Shown: in pieces, positions 8,901-12,954 of the stretch
Layout of the letters: every line of letters begins with the position of its first letter
Numbering within the stretch: the stretch's first letter is position 1
Assembly: GCA_026770585.1 (NCBI GenBank)
Contig: MU646382.1
Span: 371,394-392,279 of the forward strand
Direction of reading: 5' to 3'
Length of the DNA: 20,886 nucleotides
Source: Baffinella frigidus
Taxonomy: Eukaryota; Cryptophyceae; Cryptomonadales; Baffinellaceae
Notes under the pieces: generated by a model
Database searches by the model: none
Told to the model about the DNA's origin: nothing
Seen by the model: only the letters and a program-made list of their open reading frames with translations
Program-made: the position numbers and the translations under genes

Positions 8901-9970
8901 GTGGGCATACTCTGAACGCCTCCTAACCTCACAATCTAGGTACTCTTATCACCGAAATACCCCACCTCGCAACCTTACAGCATGGATGCTCTTAGCGCCG
9001 CGGGAAACCCCACCAATGCCTGCACCCACCTCCTCTCCACCTTCTGCTCCATTCGCTCGAAGCAATCCCATTTCGTCTCCTGTAACATACACGAACTTTG
9101 ACATGACCCCCCCCCTCCTCTCACTATATTAGGCTCCGCCCCCCCCTCACCATCTCACGCCGGTGGTCCTCGCGGCGTGCGCCCCCCCACTATCCAACCC
9201 TTTGACCCCTAAACCCTCAACTCTAAACCCTCAACCATCAACCCTCAACCCTCAACCCCAAACTCAAACCCCTCAACCCTACACCGTATCAGGTGGGGTG
9301 CCGAGGAGTTCAGCCGCGGCTCCTACTCGTTCATCCGCGCGGGCGCCGGTGGCGGCCCCAAGTGCGTCACCCCTCACACCCATTTGTCGCCTGCACGCTA
9401 AACTCTGCACCCTGAACCCTAAACCACCCGCACGCGCGGGTGCCGGGGGTTGCCCCAAGTACGCCAGCCCTCCCTCCCATCTGTTGCCCGGACGCTTAAC
9501 TATCCCTTAAGTGGCGAGTAGGCGCATACGCCCTACGCCAGGGCCCTAGGACCTGCCTAGGGCGAGTTAGGGCGATTAATCACCCGTCCGCCACTTAAGG
9601 GATAAACCCTAAACCCTATGCCCTCAGCCATGTGCCACGTGATCATTGAACTCTCCCACTTCGTAGAGGACGACTGTCCCTGCACTGAACCTGTGCTCTC
9701 CGCGGGCGCGTGCTATGCAACACACGGTTCATGTCACCGTGTGAAACCCTAAACCCTAAAACCTAAAACCTAAGATCCAAAACCTAAACCCTAAACCCTA
9801 AACCCTAAACCCTGAACCCTAGGGACCACGAGGAGATGGGGCGACCAGAGGGGCGCGTATTCTTCGCGGGAGAGCACACCTCCGTCACCCACCCCTCCTC
9901 GGTGCAAGGCGCGCTCCTCACTGGCATTCGCGCCGCGGGGCTCGTCCTACACGAGTTGTGCACTAAGTAA
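2..9970 (+). CDS. KDM1/LSD1-like flavin amine oxidase, multi-exon, 5' partial (gene span)
   Basis: Seen: in order on the + strand, exons encode the conserved blocks of the amine-oxidase domain of lysine demethylases: GLVDWHAANLEF, RWWNFDDAHAYPGHHW, EADAVVVTLPLGVLK, FDPPLSEAK with MGFGLLNK, VVLEFDHAFW, ECFMFWNLQE, RWGAEEFSRGSYSF and GRVFFAGEHTS, then TAA. Known of the family: these enzymes use FAD to remove methyl groups from lysine 4 of histone H3 in the nucleus; FAGEHT and the RWG..GSYS block belong to the flavin-binding half, and TLPLGVLK ends a substrate-domain strand. The order and spacing match the LSD1/LDL subfamily better than polyamine oxidases because of the DWHxANLEF and WNxDD blocks. 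The N-terminal SWIRM domain and FAD GxGxxG motif would lie left of the window. Two conserved segments (after HHWLLPE and after PVLV) are not securely found. Splice phases agree across all adjacent secure exons. Whether it still makes active enzyme cannot be told from here. Confidence 0.85.
236..296. repeat. CAGACA/GACA microsatellite
   Basis: Imperfect tandem of CAGACA and CAGA units. Long open frames across it in several phases are low-complexity artefacts. Confidence 0.85.
440..512. repeat. (CA)n microsatellite
   Basis: Imperfect CA dinucleotide repeat with a few interruptions, followed by a C-rich tract. Intronic. Confidence 0.9.
590..648 (+). repeat. Echo 1 of the 847 exon's start
   Basis: Copy of the first ~20 codons of the 847 exon preceded by CAG, reading GAASPLGIGGRGEVYQGL. 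Compared with the exon most codon changes are silent; F to I and G to R are the replacements. It loses similarity within the VDWHAA block. Confidence 0.8.
733..806 (+). repeat. Echo 2 of the 847 exon's start
   Basis: Second copy, again preceded by CAG, reading GAASPLGIGGGGEVCQGL, then continuing out of frame through the region matching GCTGCCAACCTC. Five silent and two replacement changes against the exon over the first 18 codons. It contains a 4-base deletion relative to the exon in the VDWH region, so it cannot replace it. Confidence 0.8.
847..954 (+). CDS. KDM1-like gene, exon with DWHAANLEF block
   Basis: Exactly 36 codons, phase 0 at both ends, between TTAACAG and CGTCAG|GTCGCC. It ends GLVDWHAANLEFSMGTPLRQ. 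Known: LSD1 and plant LDL proteins carry (L/V)(D/N)WHxANLE(F/Y) just before the WDQDD block, so the assignment is strong. The two near-copies upstream share its first half but not the diagnostic WHAANLEF part, so this is the functional copy. Confidence 0.85.
955..1446 (+). other. Intron: unique DNA then degenerate CCCTAAA array
   Basis: The first ~300 bases hold nothing I recognise. From 1285 to 1435 there is a degenerate telomere-like array (CCCTAAACC, CCCTCAACC, CTCTCAACC units) which runs almost up to the acceptor AAAACAG at 1440-1446. Confidence 0.6.
1285..1435 (+). repeat. Degenerate CCCTAAA / CCCTCAA array
   Basis: C-rich on the sense strand of the KDM1-like gene. Most units are CCCTCAA variants; CTAAA and CTCAAC both resemble branch-point consensus (inference). 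Confidence 0.85.
1447..1515 (+). CDS. KDM1-like gene, exon with WWNFDDAHAYPGHHW
   Basis: 23 codons, phase 0-0, acceptor AAAACAG and donor GAG|GTCCAT. It reads VCNRWWNFDDAHAYPGHHWL then LPE. This matches the family block LSxxxWxQDDxxxxxGxHxxxxGG that follows DWHxANLEF. Joined to the 847 exon it gives SMGTPLRQ-VCNRWWNFDD, the correct family spacing. Two echoes of its 3' end plus donor follow in the intron (1661-1706, 1769-1806). Confidence 0.8.
1661..1806 (+). repeat. Two echoes of the 1447 exon's 3' end and donor
   Basis: At 1661-1706 and 1769-1806 the sequence repeats the HHWLLPE codons, the GT donor and the following TTCTGCCC intron bases. The second copy reads HHWLFPE with two silent changes and one replacement and keeps GAG|GTCCATTCTGCCCCC. 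Confidence 0.75.
2025..2170 (+). repeat. Degenerate CCCTAAA array
   Basis: Units such as CCTAAAA, CCCTAAA and CCCTAAAG; C-rich on the sense strand. Confidence 0.85.
2298..2407 (+). repeat. CCCTCAA array
   Basis: Almost pure 7-bp CCCTCAA units, a one-base variant of CCCTAAA; sense-strand C-rich. Confidence 0.9.
2760..2915 (+). repeat. Degenerate CCCTAAA array interleaved with a GAGGGTCAC unit
   Basis: CCCTAAA-type units alternate with repeats of TTGAGGGTCACACACCC. The flanking GCGCTCCCTTCCGCGCGAGG (ending at 2755) recurs almost exactly at about 3038-3057, giving a nested tandem structure. Confidence 0.75.
3140..3200 (+). CDS. Tentative KDM1-like exon
   Basis: After GGAG at 3136-3139 a phase-0 frame reads VSVHFGVCPHVLP. 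The family has L-x-V-x-(F/Y)-G-x-x-V about 25 residues before the ADAVVVTLPLGVLK block, so VSVHFGV would be in the right place. The overlapping frame reads PGGVRALWRVPARLAL, which also resembles the family's PGGxxxxVRALA segment, and the two cannot both be right. No echo supports either. Treat as a pointer only. Confidence 0.18.
3201..3676 (+). other. Intron with three echoes of the next acceptor
   Basis: AT-richer than its surroundings. Copies of the 3677 exon's acceptor or start occur at 3319-3340 (GATGGGACTGGTGGAGGC), 3403-3430 (CATGAAGCAGATTGGACAGG) and 3583-3598 (GGAAGCAGATGGCACT). A solo end of the inverted-repeat element at 14835 lies at 3617-3652, and a possible TIR starts at 3549. 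Confidence 0.55.
3617..3652. mobile_element. Solo terminal fragment of the 14835 MITE family
   Basis: GTGGCCAACTTCTCTGCACA followed by CCGCTCTAACGAG matches the right end of the 175-bp inverted repeat at 14835-15009. No partner end nearby. Confidence 0.65.
3677..3753 (+). CDS. KDM1-like gene, exon with ADAVVVTLPLGVLK
   Basis: Acceptor GAAGCAG|AT and donor CTCAAG|GTCCCA; two bases complete a codon, then GTGGGGDVVLEADAVVVTLP and LGVLK. ADxVVxTLPLGVLK is one of the most conserved strings in flavin amine oxidases and ends phase 0, which joins directly to EGKMEFDPP in the next exon. A run of ten G lies near the start. The exon is bracketed by an element-like inverted repeat (see the finding at 3549-3844). 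Confidence 0.9.
3755..3845. mobile_element. Partial MITE, CTCATRAG-end family
   Basis: Reverse-complement relative of the element at 10490-10600, sharing AGGCCTATG, GGGCCCTA, GGTGGTCCT and the TIR ending CTCATGAGCGAGGTACCCC. Its left TIR is missing at the expected place: similarity begins at the exon/intron junction of the 3677 exon. Confidence 0.7.
3928..4077. mobile_element. MITE with long TIRs (AAGCTAACGCCAGCG)
   Basis: Perfect 15-bp ends AAGCTAACGCCAGCG and its complement, then a second inverted block (TACGGTAGGA plus C-run plus TCCTAC) on each arm, making nearly the whole 150 bp a foldback. No coding capacity, intronic. Confidence 0.85.
4078..4661 (+). other. Intron: minisatellite then CCCTAAA-like tract to acceptor
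   Basis: Besides the minisatellite, 4290-4345 contains a CCACCCACCTTCC-type short repeat. From about 4590 to 4650 there are degenerate CCCTAAACCCTGAACCC units, ending ten bases before the acceptor TTCGAGCAG. Confidence 0.55.
4181..4250. repeat. 20-bp minisatellite, 3+ copies
   Basis: GTGGACACGGTGGCTGCTAA repeated three times head to tail with a fourth, partial unit. Confidence 0.95.
4662..4745 (+). CDS. KDM1-like gene, exon with MGFGLLNK
   Basis: 28 codons, phase 0-0, acceptor TTTCGAGCAG and donor AACAAG|GTCCAC. It reads EGKMEFDPPLSEAKSASISR then MGFGLLNK. Known: (I/V)xFxPPLPxxKxxAIxRxGFGxLNK follows TLPLGVLK directly in KDM1 and polyamine oxidases. The exon's last 17 codons are repeated at 4845-4895 with three differences, all silent. 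Confidence 0.92.
4845..4912 (+). repeat. Echo of the 4662 exon's 3' end and donor
   Basis: Encodes EAKSASISRMGFGLLNK identically to the exon with only CGC/CGA, CTT/CTG and CTC/CTT changes, then GTACACCTCTGCCTCAGT against the true GTCCACCTCTGCCTCAGT. The GTAC donor looks at least as good as the real one. No acceptor precedes it in a matching phase, so it is either a cryptic alternative 5' splice site region or a conserved relic. Confidence 0.88.
5003..5041. repeat. Near-perfect hairpin
   Basis: GAAGAGCCGATATCGACTG and AGTCGATATTGGCTCTTC are complementary with one mismatch around a 2-3 base loop. Confidence 0.85.
5416..5541 (-). mobile_element. 126-bp MITE (CCACGCCAGAGGGCT ends) in a 3' splice site
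   Basis: Perfect 15-bp TIRs CCACGCCAGAGGGCT / AGCCCTCTGGCGTGG, flanked by the dinucleotide CA on both sides (5414-5415, 5542-5543). Relative of the element at 7305-7430 in opposite orientation and of exactly equal length. The right CA plus the next G form the CAG acceptor of the 5545 exon. Confidence 0.9.
5545..5751 (+). CDS. KDM1-like gene, exon with VVLEFDHAFW and ECFMFWNLQE
   Basis: 69 codons, phase 0-0, acceptor GTGGCAG and donor CTTGTG|GTGAGA. It starts VVLEFDHAFWTAEQGRDFFG and ends RGECFMFWNLQECTGRPVLV. LSD1 has the same two blocks in the same order: NKVVLxFxxxFW, then RGExFxFWNLxxxPxLLAL. Between them lies an insertion of about 20 residues, gly-rich from a 13-G run (AERGGDGGGGGAAS), absent from typical family members. 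Its start, AGGCTCATAACCTGGACACC, resembles repeats seen in the intron at 7680-7870, so part of this insertion may be exonised intron sequence or an unrecognised small intron. Confidence 0.88.
5752..6247 (+). repeat. Tandem echoes of the 5545 exon's end and its donor
   Basis: At least four degenerate copies of the junction CGTCC-TGTGCTTGTG|GTGAGAAC and of the following CGAGACCGAGACTGCTTCTC block occur at about 5880, 5985, 6115 and 6210. Each retains a GTG|GTGA donor-like string and most a CTCCNNAGGGCATG acceptor-like string, so the intron looks like a stack of decoy mini-introns. A GA/CAGA microsatellite (5912-5984) lies inside. Confidence 0.7.
5912..5984. repeat. (GA)n and (CAGA)n microsatellite
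   Basis: GA dinucleotides, then GCGC, then about nine CAGA units. Confidence 0.95.
6248..6438. mobile_element. 191-bp MITE with TA target duplication
   Basis: Ends CCACACGAGAACGCTAGAGG / CCTGTAGCATTCTCGTGTGG form 24-bp near-perfect TIRs; TA flanks both sides (6246-6247, 6439-6440). TA duplication is typical of Tc1/mariner-derived (Stowaway-like) MITEs. It interrupts the echo array of the 5545 exon. A solo end lies at 15284-15307. Confidence 0.85.
6439..7304 (+). other. Intron: no exon; tandem duplications
   Basis: 6439-6500 continues the echo array. 6500-6880 holds nothing I recognise apart from a small hairpin (GTACCCTTTTTGGGTAC at 6590). 6900-7000 has a tandem pair around CAGGGTCTCC. 7055-7156 and 7232-7304 plus 7431-7470 are a ~100-bp segmental duplication whose second copy was split by a MITE. 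Confidence 0.6.
7305..7430 (+). mobile_element. 126-bp MITE (CCACGCCAGAGTGCT end), filled site
   Basis: Ends CCACGCCAGAGTGCT / CATTCTGGCGTGG; flanked by AT on both sides (7303-7304, 7431-7432). Aligns throughout with the reverse complement of 5416-5541. The unoccupied paralogous site, GGCGTACCTATCGGTTTAGG, is at 7107-7126. Confidence 0.9.
7431..8813 (+). other. Intron: low-order tandem repeats
   Basis: 7680-7930 has three copies of a unit starting GGCTCATAACCTTACA. 8065-8125 and 8307-8365 are a ~60-bp direct duplication (CGCGACTGTCTTCyCGACGT...GCGCGCGCACGT), with further partial copies near 8470 and 8630. 8640-8760 has repeated GACAGTGG/TGTCTGTCA motifs. No exon recognised. Confidence 0.55.
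8361..8463 (+). mobile_element. Family-1 MITE copy a (ATCCCTTAAGTGGCC ends)
   Basis: TIRs ATCCCTTAAGTGGCC / GGCCACTTGAGGGAT. Internal landmarks shared by the family: GGGCCCTAGGACCTGCCTA and GGTCAAATTTGACC, both self-complementary. Confidence 0.9.
8814..8900 (+). CDS. Tentative KDM1-like exon (GLALQEAA)
   Basis: After ACGTGCAG a phase-0 frame reads GLALQEAARGGGWCRGRG then DIVRKLC. The family has (A)LVAGEAA, then about ten residues, then (E/D)(I/V)VxxxL directly after the FWNLxxxPxLL block, so GLALQEAA...DIVRKL fits by position and pattern, but the conserved G of GEAA is Q and the end phase does not match the 9293 exon without another small exon. The donor could be at 8889 or 8900. Confidence 0.33.
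8901..9292 (+). other. Intron: unique sequence then CCCTCAA tract
   Basis: 8901-9190 holds no recognised exon, although about 15 residues of the family's PxPxxxxVTR segment should lie here. From 9195 to 9285 there is a CCCTAAA/CCCTCAA tract ending shortly before the acceptor GTATCAG. Confidence 0.5.
9195..9285 (+). repeat. Degenerate CCCTCAA / CCCTAAA tract
   Basis: Sense-strand C-rich, ends seven bases before the acceptor GTATCAG of the 9293 exon. Confidence 0.85.
9293..9361 (+). CDS. KDM1-like gene, exon with RWGAEEFSRGSYSF
   Basis: Acceptor GTATCAG; the first base completes an Arg codon, then WGAEEFSRGSYSFIRAGAGG GP and two bases of Lys before AA|GTGCGT. Known: (S/T)RWxxDxxxxGSYSYVxxGxSGxD is the conserved C-terminal flavin-domain block of LSD1. 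The two leftover bases join exactly with the first base of the 9823 exon (AA+G = Lys). An echo of the 3' half with its own GT lies at 9434-9480. Confidence 0.93.
9434..9485 (+). repeat. Echo of the 9293 exon's 3' end and donor
   Basis: Encodes RAGAGGCP plus CAA|GTACGC; three of four codon differences from the exon are silent. Similarity continues into the intron (CCCATCTGTTGCCCGGACGC against CCCATTTGTCGCCTGCACGC). It is preceded directly by CCCTGAACCCTAAACC. Confidence 0.8.
9501..9604 (+). mobile_element. Family-1 MITE copy b
   Basis: Perfect ends TATCCCTTAAGTGGC / GCCACTTAAGGGATA. Shares the GGGCCCTAGGACCTGCCTAG core with the other copies but has GGGCGAGTTAGGGCGATTAA instead of the GGTCAAATTTGACC box, like copy g at 17688. 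Confidence 0.93.
9742..9822 (+). repeat. CCCTAAA array supplying the 3' splice site
   Basis: Nearly pure CCCTAAA units ending CCCTGAACCCTAG at the exon: the AG acceptor of the last KDM1-like exon is the end of the array itself. Confidence 0.9.
9823..9970 (+). CDS. KDM1-like gene, last exon (FAGEHTS, stop)
   Basis: One base completes Lys, then DHEEMGRPEGRVFFAGEHTS, VTHPSSVQGALLTGIRAAG and LVLHELCTK, then TAA at 9968-9970. GRxFFAGEHT...xPxTVHGAxLSGxREA is the terminal FAD-contacting motif of LSD1; here SSVQGALLTGIRAA corresponds. The end lies at the family's usual C-terminus. The last ten codons and stop are echoed immediately downstream. Confidence 0.95.
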
Positions 9971-9971
9971 A

Positions 9972-10007
9972 GGGTCGTCTTACACGAGCTGTGCGCTAAG
10001 TGAAGGG
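9972..10007 (+). repeat. Echo of the KDM1-like C-terminus and stop codon
   Basis: Reads VVLHELCAK then TGA, against LVLHELCTK TAA. Two replacements (L/V, T/A); CTA/TTA, TTG/CTG and the stop codon change are silent. It lies in the 3' UTR or just beyond. Confidence 0.8.
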
Positions 10008-10252
10008 GCCCGCCTCGGAGCCACACAGGATAAACTCCCGGGCTTTTGCAGCCACGAGCGAGCCCGCCTTCGCTGCGCCCCGTCGCGCATGCACGGTTTA
10101 CAGGCGCGTTTACTCGCAGACCGGACGCCTCCAGGGCACAGCGAACCCGCAAAGACGATCCAACCACAGCGCCGCTGAGGCACAGCGCCGTGTTCTACCG
10201 CCGCTGAACGAACACACCCGTCTCTCTCGCCCCGCCGGGGCGGGGTTGAGTG

Positions 10253-10345
10253 ATCTCTTAAGTGGCGAGGGGGTCAAATTTGACCCCCAAGAGGTCCTAT
10301 GGCCCTACCGTAGAGCGTATGAGCCTACTGGCCACTTAAGGGATA
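10253..10345 (-). mobile_element. Family-1 MITE copy c
   Basis: Ends ATCTCTTAAGTGGC / GGCCACTTAAGGGAT; orientation reversed relative to copies a and b; contains GTCAAATTTGAC and CCTACCGTAG. Confidence 0.9.
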
Positions 10346-10489
10346 GCCATTCCCGACGCGGGCCCATCCTAGACTCCGTCCTGACTACATTTCATACCTG
10401 GCCACTTATGCCCCAGCACCTACCTCTACATACTCATGCACCAGCAACTACTTCCGCAACAATAGGACGAACCGAACAAGTCCTCTACA

Positions 10490-10600
10490 GGGATGCCTCC
10501 CTCATAAGACACTGCCCCCCCCCCAGGACCACCATAGGGCCCTGGCATAGGCCTGCTGCAGGGTCCTGGGTGGGGCTCTTTCTTATGAGCGAGGCACCCC
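10490..10600. mobile_element. 111-bp MITE, CTCATAAG-end family
   Basis: Imperfect 30-bp TIRs GGGATGCCTCCCTCATAAGA / TCTTATGAGCGAGGCACCCC around a self-complementary core. Partial relative at 3755-3845; a solo TIR-like string (TTTCTTATGAGCGAGGTACC) is at 15567-15586. Confidence 0.8.
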
Positions 10601-10601
10601 T

Positions 10602-10763
10602 CCACACAGCGGCCTTCGAAGGGATATTGAATAGCCCCTAAGCGATACGACCATAGGAACCTACGTTAGATAACCCATAGAAACGTAGGGGGATTCCTAC
10701 GGATAAGGCAACGGAAACTCGGCCCGAAATGGGCCGAAAGTCCCTTCGTAGCCCGCTGCGTGG
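10602..10763 (-). mobile_element. 162-bp MITE (CCACACAGCGG ends), copy 1
   Basis: TIRs CCACACAGCGGCCTTCGAAG / CTTCGTAGCCCGCTGCGTGG. Same length and inverted relative to 15808-15969. One base separates it from the MITE at 10490-10600, and it ends 11 bp past the stop codon of gene B. Confidence 0.85.
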
Positions 10764-10774
10764 GTAGGGTCCTT

Positions 10775-10948
10775 CTAGCAATTGACAAAGTCTTCGAGGT
10801 ATTCCGGCAAGCGGTAGTCCCGGAGATTGCGTCCTCTCTCGCGGCAGATGAGGAAGAGGTCGCCGAAGACGTTACACCCGACCATGCGCGTCGCTTCGGG
10901 GTTCAGCACTGCATCGTCGCCCCCGCTCGCCTTCTGCAGCAACTGTTC
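10775..10948 (-). CDS. Gene B, last exon, unknown function
   Basis: Reads from GGGGAG|GAACAG: EQLLQKASGGDDAVLNPEAT, RMVGCNVFGDLFLICRERGR, NLRDYRLPEYLEDFVNC, stop TAG (10775-10777). 57 codons, phase 0. I do not recognise the family. The frame is supported by three upstream echoes of its start whose few differences are largely silent. The C-terminus is charged and probably soluble. It converges on the KDM1-like gene. Confidence 0.75.
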   Translation of the reverse strand, partial: EQLLQKASGGDDAVLNPEATRMVGCNVFGDLFLICRERGRNLRDYRLPEYLEDFVNC

Positions 10949-11019
10949 CTCCCCCCCGCGGCATGTCAGTATTTTTTTTGGTTAATTGTTGTGGGACAAC
11001 ACGAATTACTACACACGCG

Positions 11020-11110
11020 CTCTACCAGGGTCAGACGTTTCGCGCTGCTCATAGGGCTGGCTTCGGGGTTCAGCACTGCGTCGTCGCCCCCGCTCGCCTT
11101 CTGAAGCAAC
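11020..11110 (-). repeat. Echo of the gene B last-exon start (nearest copy)
   Basis: On - reads QLLQKASGGDDAVLNPEA; CTG/CTT and GAT/GAC are the only changes before divergence, both silent. Confidence 0.85.
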
Positions 11111-11111
11111 T

Positions 11112-11430
11112 GTGTGGAGGGTTGAGGGTTCAGGGTTGAGGACTGGGGGTTGAGGGGCGAGGTGTGGGGTGGGAGGGGTGGGGGTCGAGGATTGAGGGTT
11201 GAGGGTTCAGGCTTGAGGGTTTCCCCGCCCGTAACGTGCGCGCTATAAGGGTCGGAGGATTCGGGGTTGATCACGGCGTCGTCGCCCCCGCTCGCCTTCT
11301 GCAGCAACTGTGTAGAAGGTTGAGGGTTGAGGGGTGAGGGGTGAGGGGTGAGGGGCGAGGTTGGAGGTGTGAGGGTTGAGGGGAGAGGGGTGGGGGTTGG
11401 GGGTTGAGCGGTGAGGGGTGAGGGGCTCGC
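11112..11430 (-). repeat. Degenerate CCCTCAA arrays (C-rich on -)
   Basis: Two blocks (11112-11220 and 11315-11425) read GGGTTGAGGGGTGAGG on +, i.e. CCCTCAACCCTCACC on the sense strand of gene B, and separate the echoes. Confidence 0.85.
11225..11310 (-). repeat. Second echo of the gene B last-exon start
   Basis: QLLQKASGGDDAVINPE on -; GAT/GAC and GCA/GCC silent, CTG/ATC a conservative replacement. Confidence 0.8.
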
Positions 11431-11560
11431 CTTCCGCAGCAACTGCTCCTCCCCAGCTTCATGTCAGTAAACGTGTTGATTTTTTGTTTGGGGGGCAACG
11501 TAAATTATAACACAAACGCGCGCGCTACCAGGGTCAGACGTTTGGCGCTGCTTGTCCCTC
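11415..11560 (-). repeat. Third echo: intron end plus acceptor of gene B last exon
   Basis: On - repeats AAACGTCTGACCCTGGTAG, the intervening intron, GGGGAG and the EQLLRKAS codons. The same block precedes the real exon (10948-11045), so the duplication unit spans intron and exon. Confidence 0.8.
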
Positions 11561-11657
11561 AAGTGGCCAGGCCATCAAATTTGACCACCAAGAGGTCCTA
11601 GGCAGGTCCTAGGGCCCTACCGTAGGGCGTATGAGCCTACTGGGCACTTAAGAGATG
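11554..11657 (-). mobile_element. Family-1 MITE copy d
   Basis: Ends TCCCTCAAGTGGCC / GGGCACTTAAGAGA with ATCAAATTTGA box and CCTAGGCAGGTCCTAGGGCC core. In the intron of gene B. Confidence 0.88.
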
Positions 11658-11781
11658 TAGGGGTACCTGCCGAGATGGCTTGCAATGGGTTTGCCGTGGT
11701 TGAATGGTTGAATGGTTAAGTGGTTGAGTTATTGCGTAGTTGAGTGGGTGAGTGGATGGTGAGTGGTTGATGGGCACGCAC

Positions 11782-11880
11782 CGGGAAGATAGCGCGCTGG
11801 TTGCGCCCGCACCCCTTGAAGATCGGCTTCAGCACCCGCACACGCGAGCGAAGACGTGGTTCCAAAACCTGCGACACACC
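11782..11880 (-). CDS. Gene B, internal exon (GVSQVLEPRL)
   Basis: 33 codons, phase 0-0, acceptor TTGATAG and donor TTCCCG|GTGCGT. Reads GVSQVLEPRLRSRVRVLKPI and FKGCGRNQRAIFP, strongly basic. Joins in phase to EQLLQKAS in the last exon and to the 12306 exon. An upstream echo (11959-12011) shares GVSxVLEP with five silent and one replacement change, which fixes the frame. Family not recognised. Confidence 0.68.
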
Positions 11881-11958
11881 CTATCAACCACCAACACCAC
11901 ACCACAACCCACCAGCGTCAGGCGAGACAGCACACGTTCTAGCTATGTCTGGGTAAAC

Positions 11959-12011
11959 CTGGGCTCGCCATAAAATACATATAGAGCAGGCTCCAGTACA
12001 TGCGAGACACC
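11959..12011 (-). repeat. Echo of the 11782 exon's start
   Basis: After CTGACAG reads GVSHVLEP, then diverges (ALYVFYGEP) to a GTTTAC donor-like site. Differences over the shared eight codons: GTG/GTC, GTT/GTA, TTG/CTG, GAA/GAG, CCA/CCT silent; CAG/CAT replacement. The preceding intron bases (GTGGTGT...TGGCTGAC) are also shared. Confidence 0.8.
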
Positions 12012-12305
12012 CTGTCAGCCACACCACCCACACCGCGCCCCAACCCACCACGCTGCGTGCTTCTCCCTGGGGCTGGCTGGTTGTGTGGTTGCAGAGAGCG
12101 GGGAGGAGCTGGTATCGCGGCGCGACGCAACGTCAGGCCAGAGTGCAGAGGCGAAGTTGAGGGATTCGTACCACATCCCCCGCATGTCAACTTAAGCATA
12201 GTCAGCCAACCCGACTGAGGCAGAGGTAGAGGTCATGGCATTTGGGGCTGGCTGGTTGTGTGGGTGAGGAAAAGTGAGGACAGAGGTGCGGGTGGCTGGA
12301 CGCAC

Positions 12306-12378
12306 CGCGCGGAGCTCTCTCGGGTTGGCGGCCCAGAAGCTTGTCTCGAACACTTCGCCCGTCACCTCCAGGTGCAAC
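12306..12378 (-). CDS. Gene B, internal exon (TGEVFETSFWAANP)
   Basis: Acceptor GACACAG, one base, then 24 codons LHLEVTGEVFETSFWAANPR ELRA and donor GCG|GTGCGT, the same donor as the next exon. Phase 0 end matches the 11782 exon. An echo of its first codons lies at 12480-12508. Not recognised. Confidence 0.6.
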
Positions 12379-12479
12379 CTGTGTCGCAGGCATTACGGGG
12401 TGAGACGGCTGTAGCACGCGTACACGGTTCAGCTCGAGTCAGCTCGCGCACGCAGCGTGGTGGGTCGGTCGCGGTGTCG

Positions 12480-12508
12480 CGCTTCACCCGCCACCTCCAG
12501 GTGCAACC
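12480..12508 (-). repeat. Echo of the 12306 exon's start
   Basis: On -, ACAG then GTTGCACCTGGAGGTGGCGG, nearly identical to the exon start, with intron acceptor. Confidence 0.8.
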
Positions 12509-12532
12509 TGTTCGCGGACCCCCGCGTCACGC

Positions 12533-12600
12533 ATCATCACTATCGTCATCATCTTCGTCATCGTCATCGTCATCGTCATCATCGTCATCATCATCTTTCT
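12533..12600. repeat. (TCATCG)n / (TCATCA)n microsatellite
   Basis: TCA/TCG triplets in tandem, giving a spurious poly-serine frame on +. Confidence 0.95.
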
Positions 12601-12851
12601 GATGATTGATAAACCCGTGACAACTCACCTCAAATGCCCTGGCTAAGGCGGGGCCGATAGTCACTCAGGACATGAAACACCCAAGCCCCTTCATTTGGGG
12701 GGCCGCTTCGACCGAAGGAGAGAGACAGCAGTGATGATCCCGGGCGCACTTTCTTCATGGCAGATTCCGGGCGCACTTTCTTCGGCGGGCAGCGGTTCAC
12801 GAGGGGGATAACGGGAGGGTTGGCAGGGAGGAGACATTCTGACGACAGGAC

Positions 12852-12919
12852 CCTTGACACAGCAGCACGCGAGGAAGTGCTCCGTGTTGAGCGTCATCCC
12901 TTCCAAGTCGTCGTTCACC
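12852..12919 (-). CDS. Possible gene B upstream exon
   Basis: Acceptor GTGGTTGCAG and donor CAAGG|GTCCTG on -. Two frames are open: VNDDLEGMTLNTEHFLACCC, which looks more protein-like, and GERRLGRDDAQHGALPRVLL, whose end phase is the one that fits the 12306 exon. I cannot decide between them; an additional exon could reconcile the first. Confidence 0.35.
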
Positions 12920-12954
12920 CTGCAACCACCCCCGCGCCGTGAGACAGCGTTGAA

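Larger units (their letters stand above)
9971..10774. other. Convergent intergenic region, three MITEs
   Basis: Separates the + KDM1-like stop from the - gene B stop. 10008-10250 is GC-rich with a long open frame on + but no recognisable protein and no echo support. Then come three MITEs (10253, 10490, 10602). No clear poly(A) signal seen for either gene. Confidence 0.6.

Noticed and set aside
8427-8915. 162-codon open frame on +
   Set aside because: Begins inside a family-1 MITE and crosses tandem repeats; only the last ~30 codons (8814 onward) have any family resemblance and are listed separately.
10000-10641. 213-codon open frame on + after the oxidase gene
   Set aside because: It runs through two MITEs and GC-rich DNA, matches nothing, and has no echo or phase support.
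11112-11498. Pro-rich frames on - (repeated PSTLNPQP)
   Set aside because: Translation of CCCTCAA repeats, not protein.
11959-12011. Alternative frame YWSLLYMYFMASP as a membrane exon
   Set aside because: Comparison with the 11782 exon shows changes are silent only in the GVSHVLEP frame, so the hydrophobic frame is a shadow.
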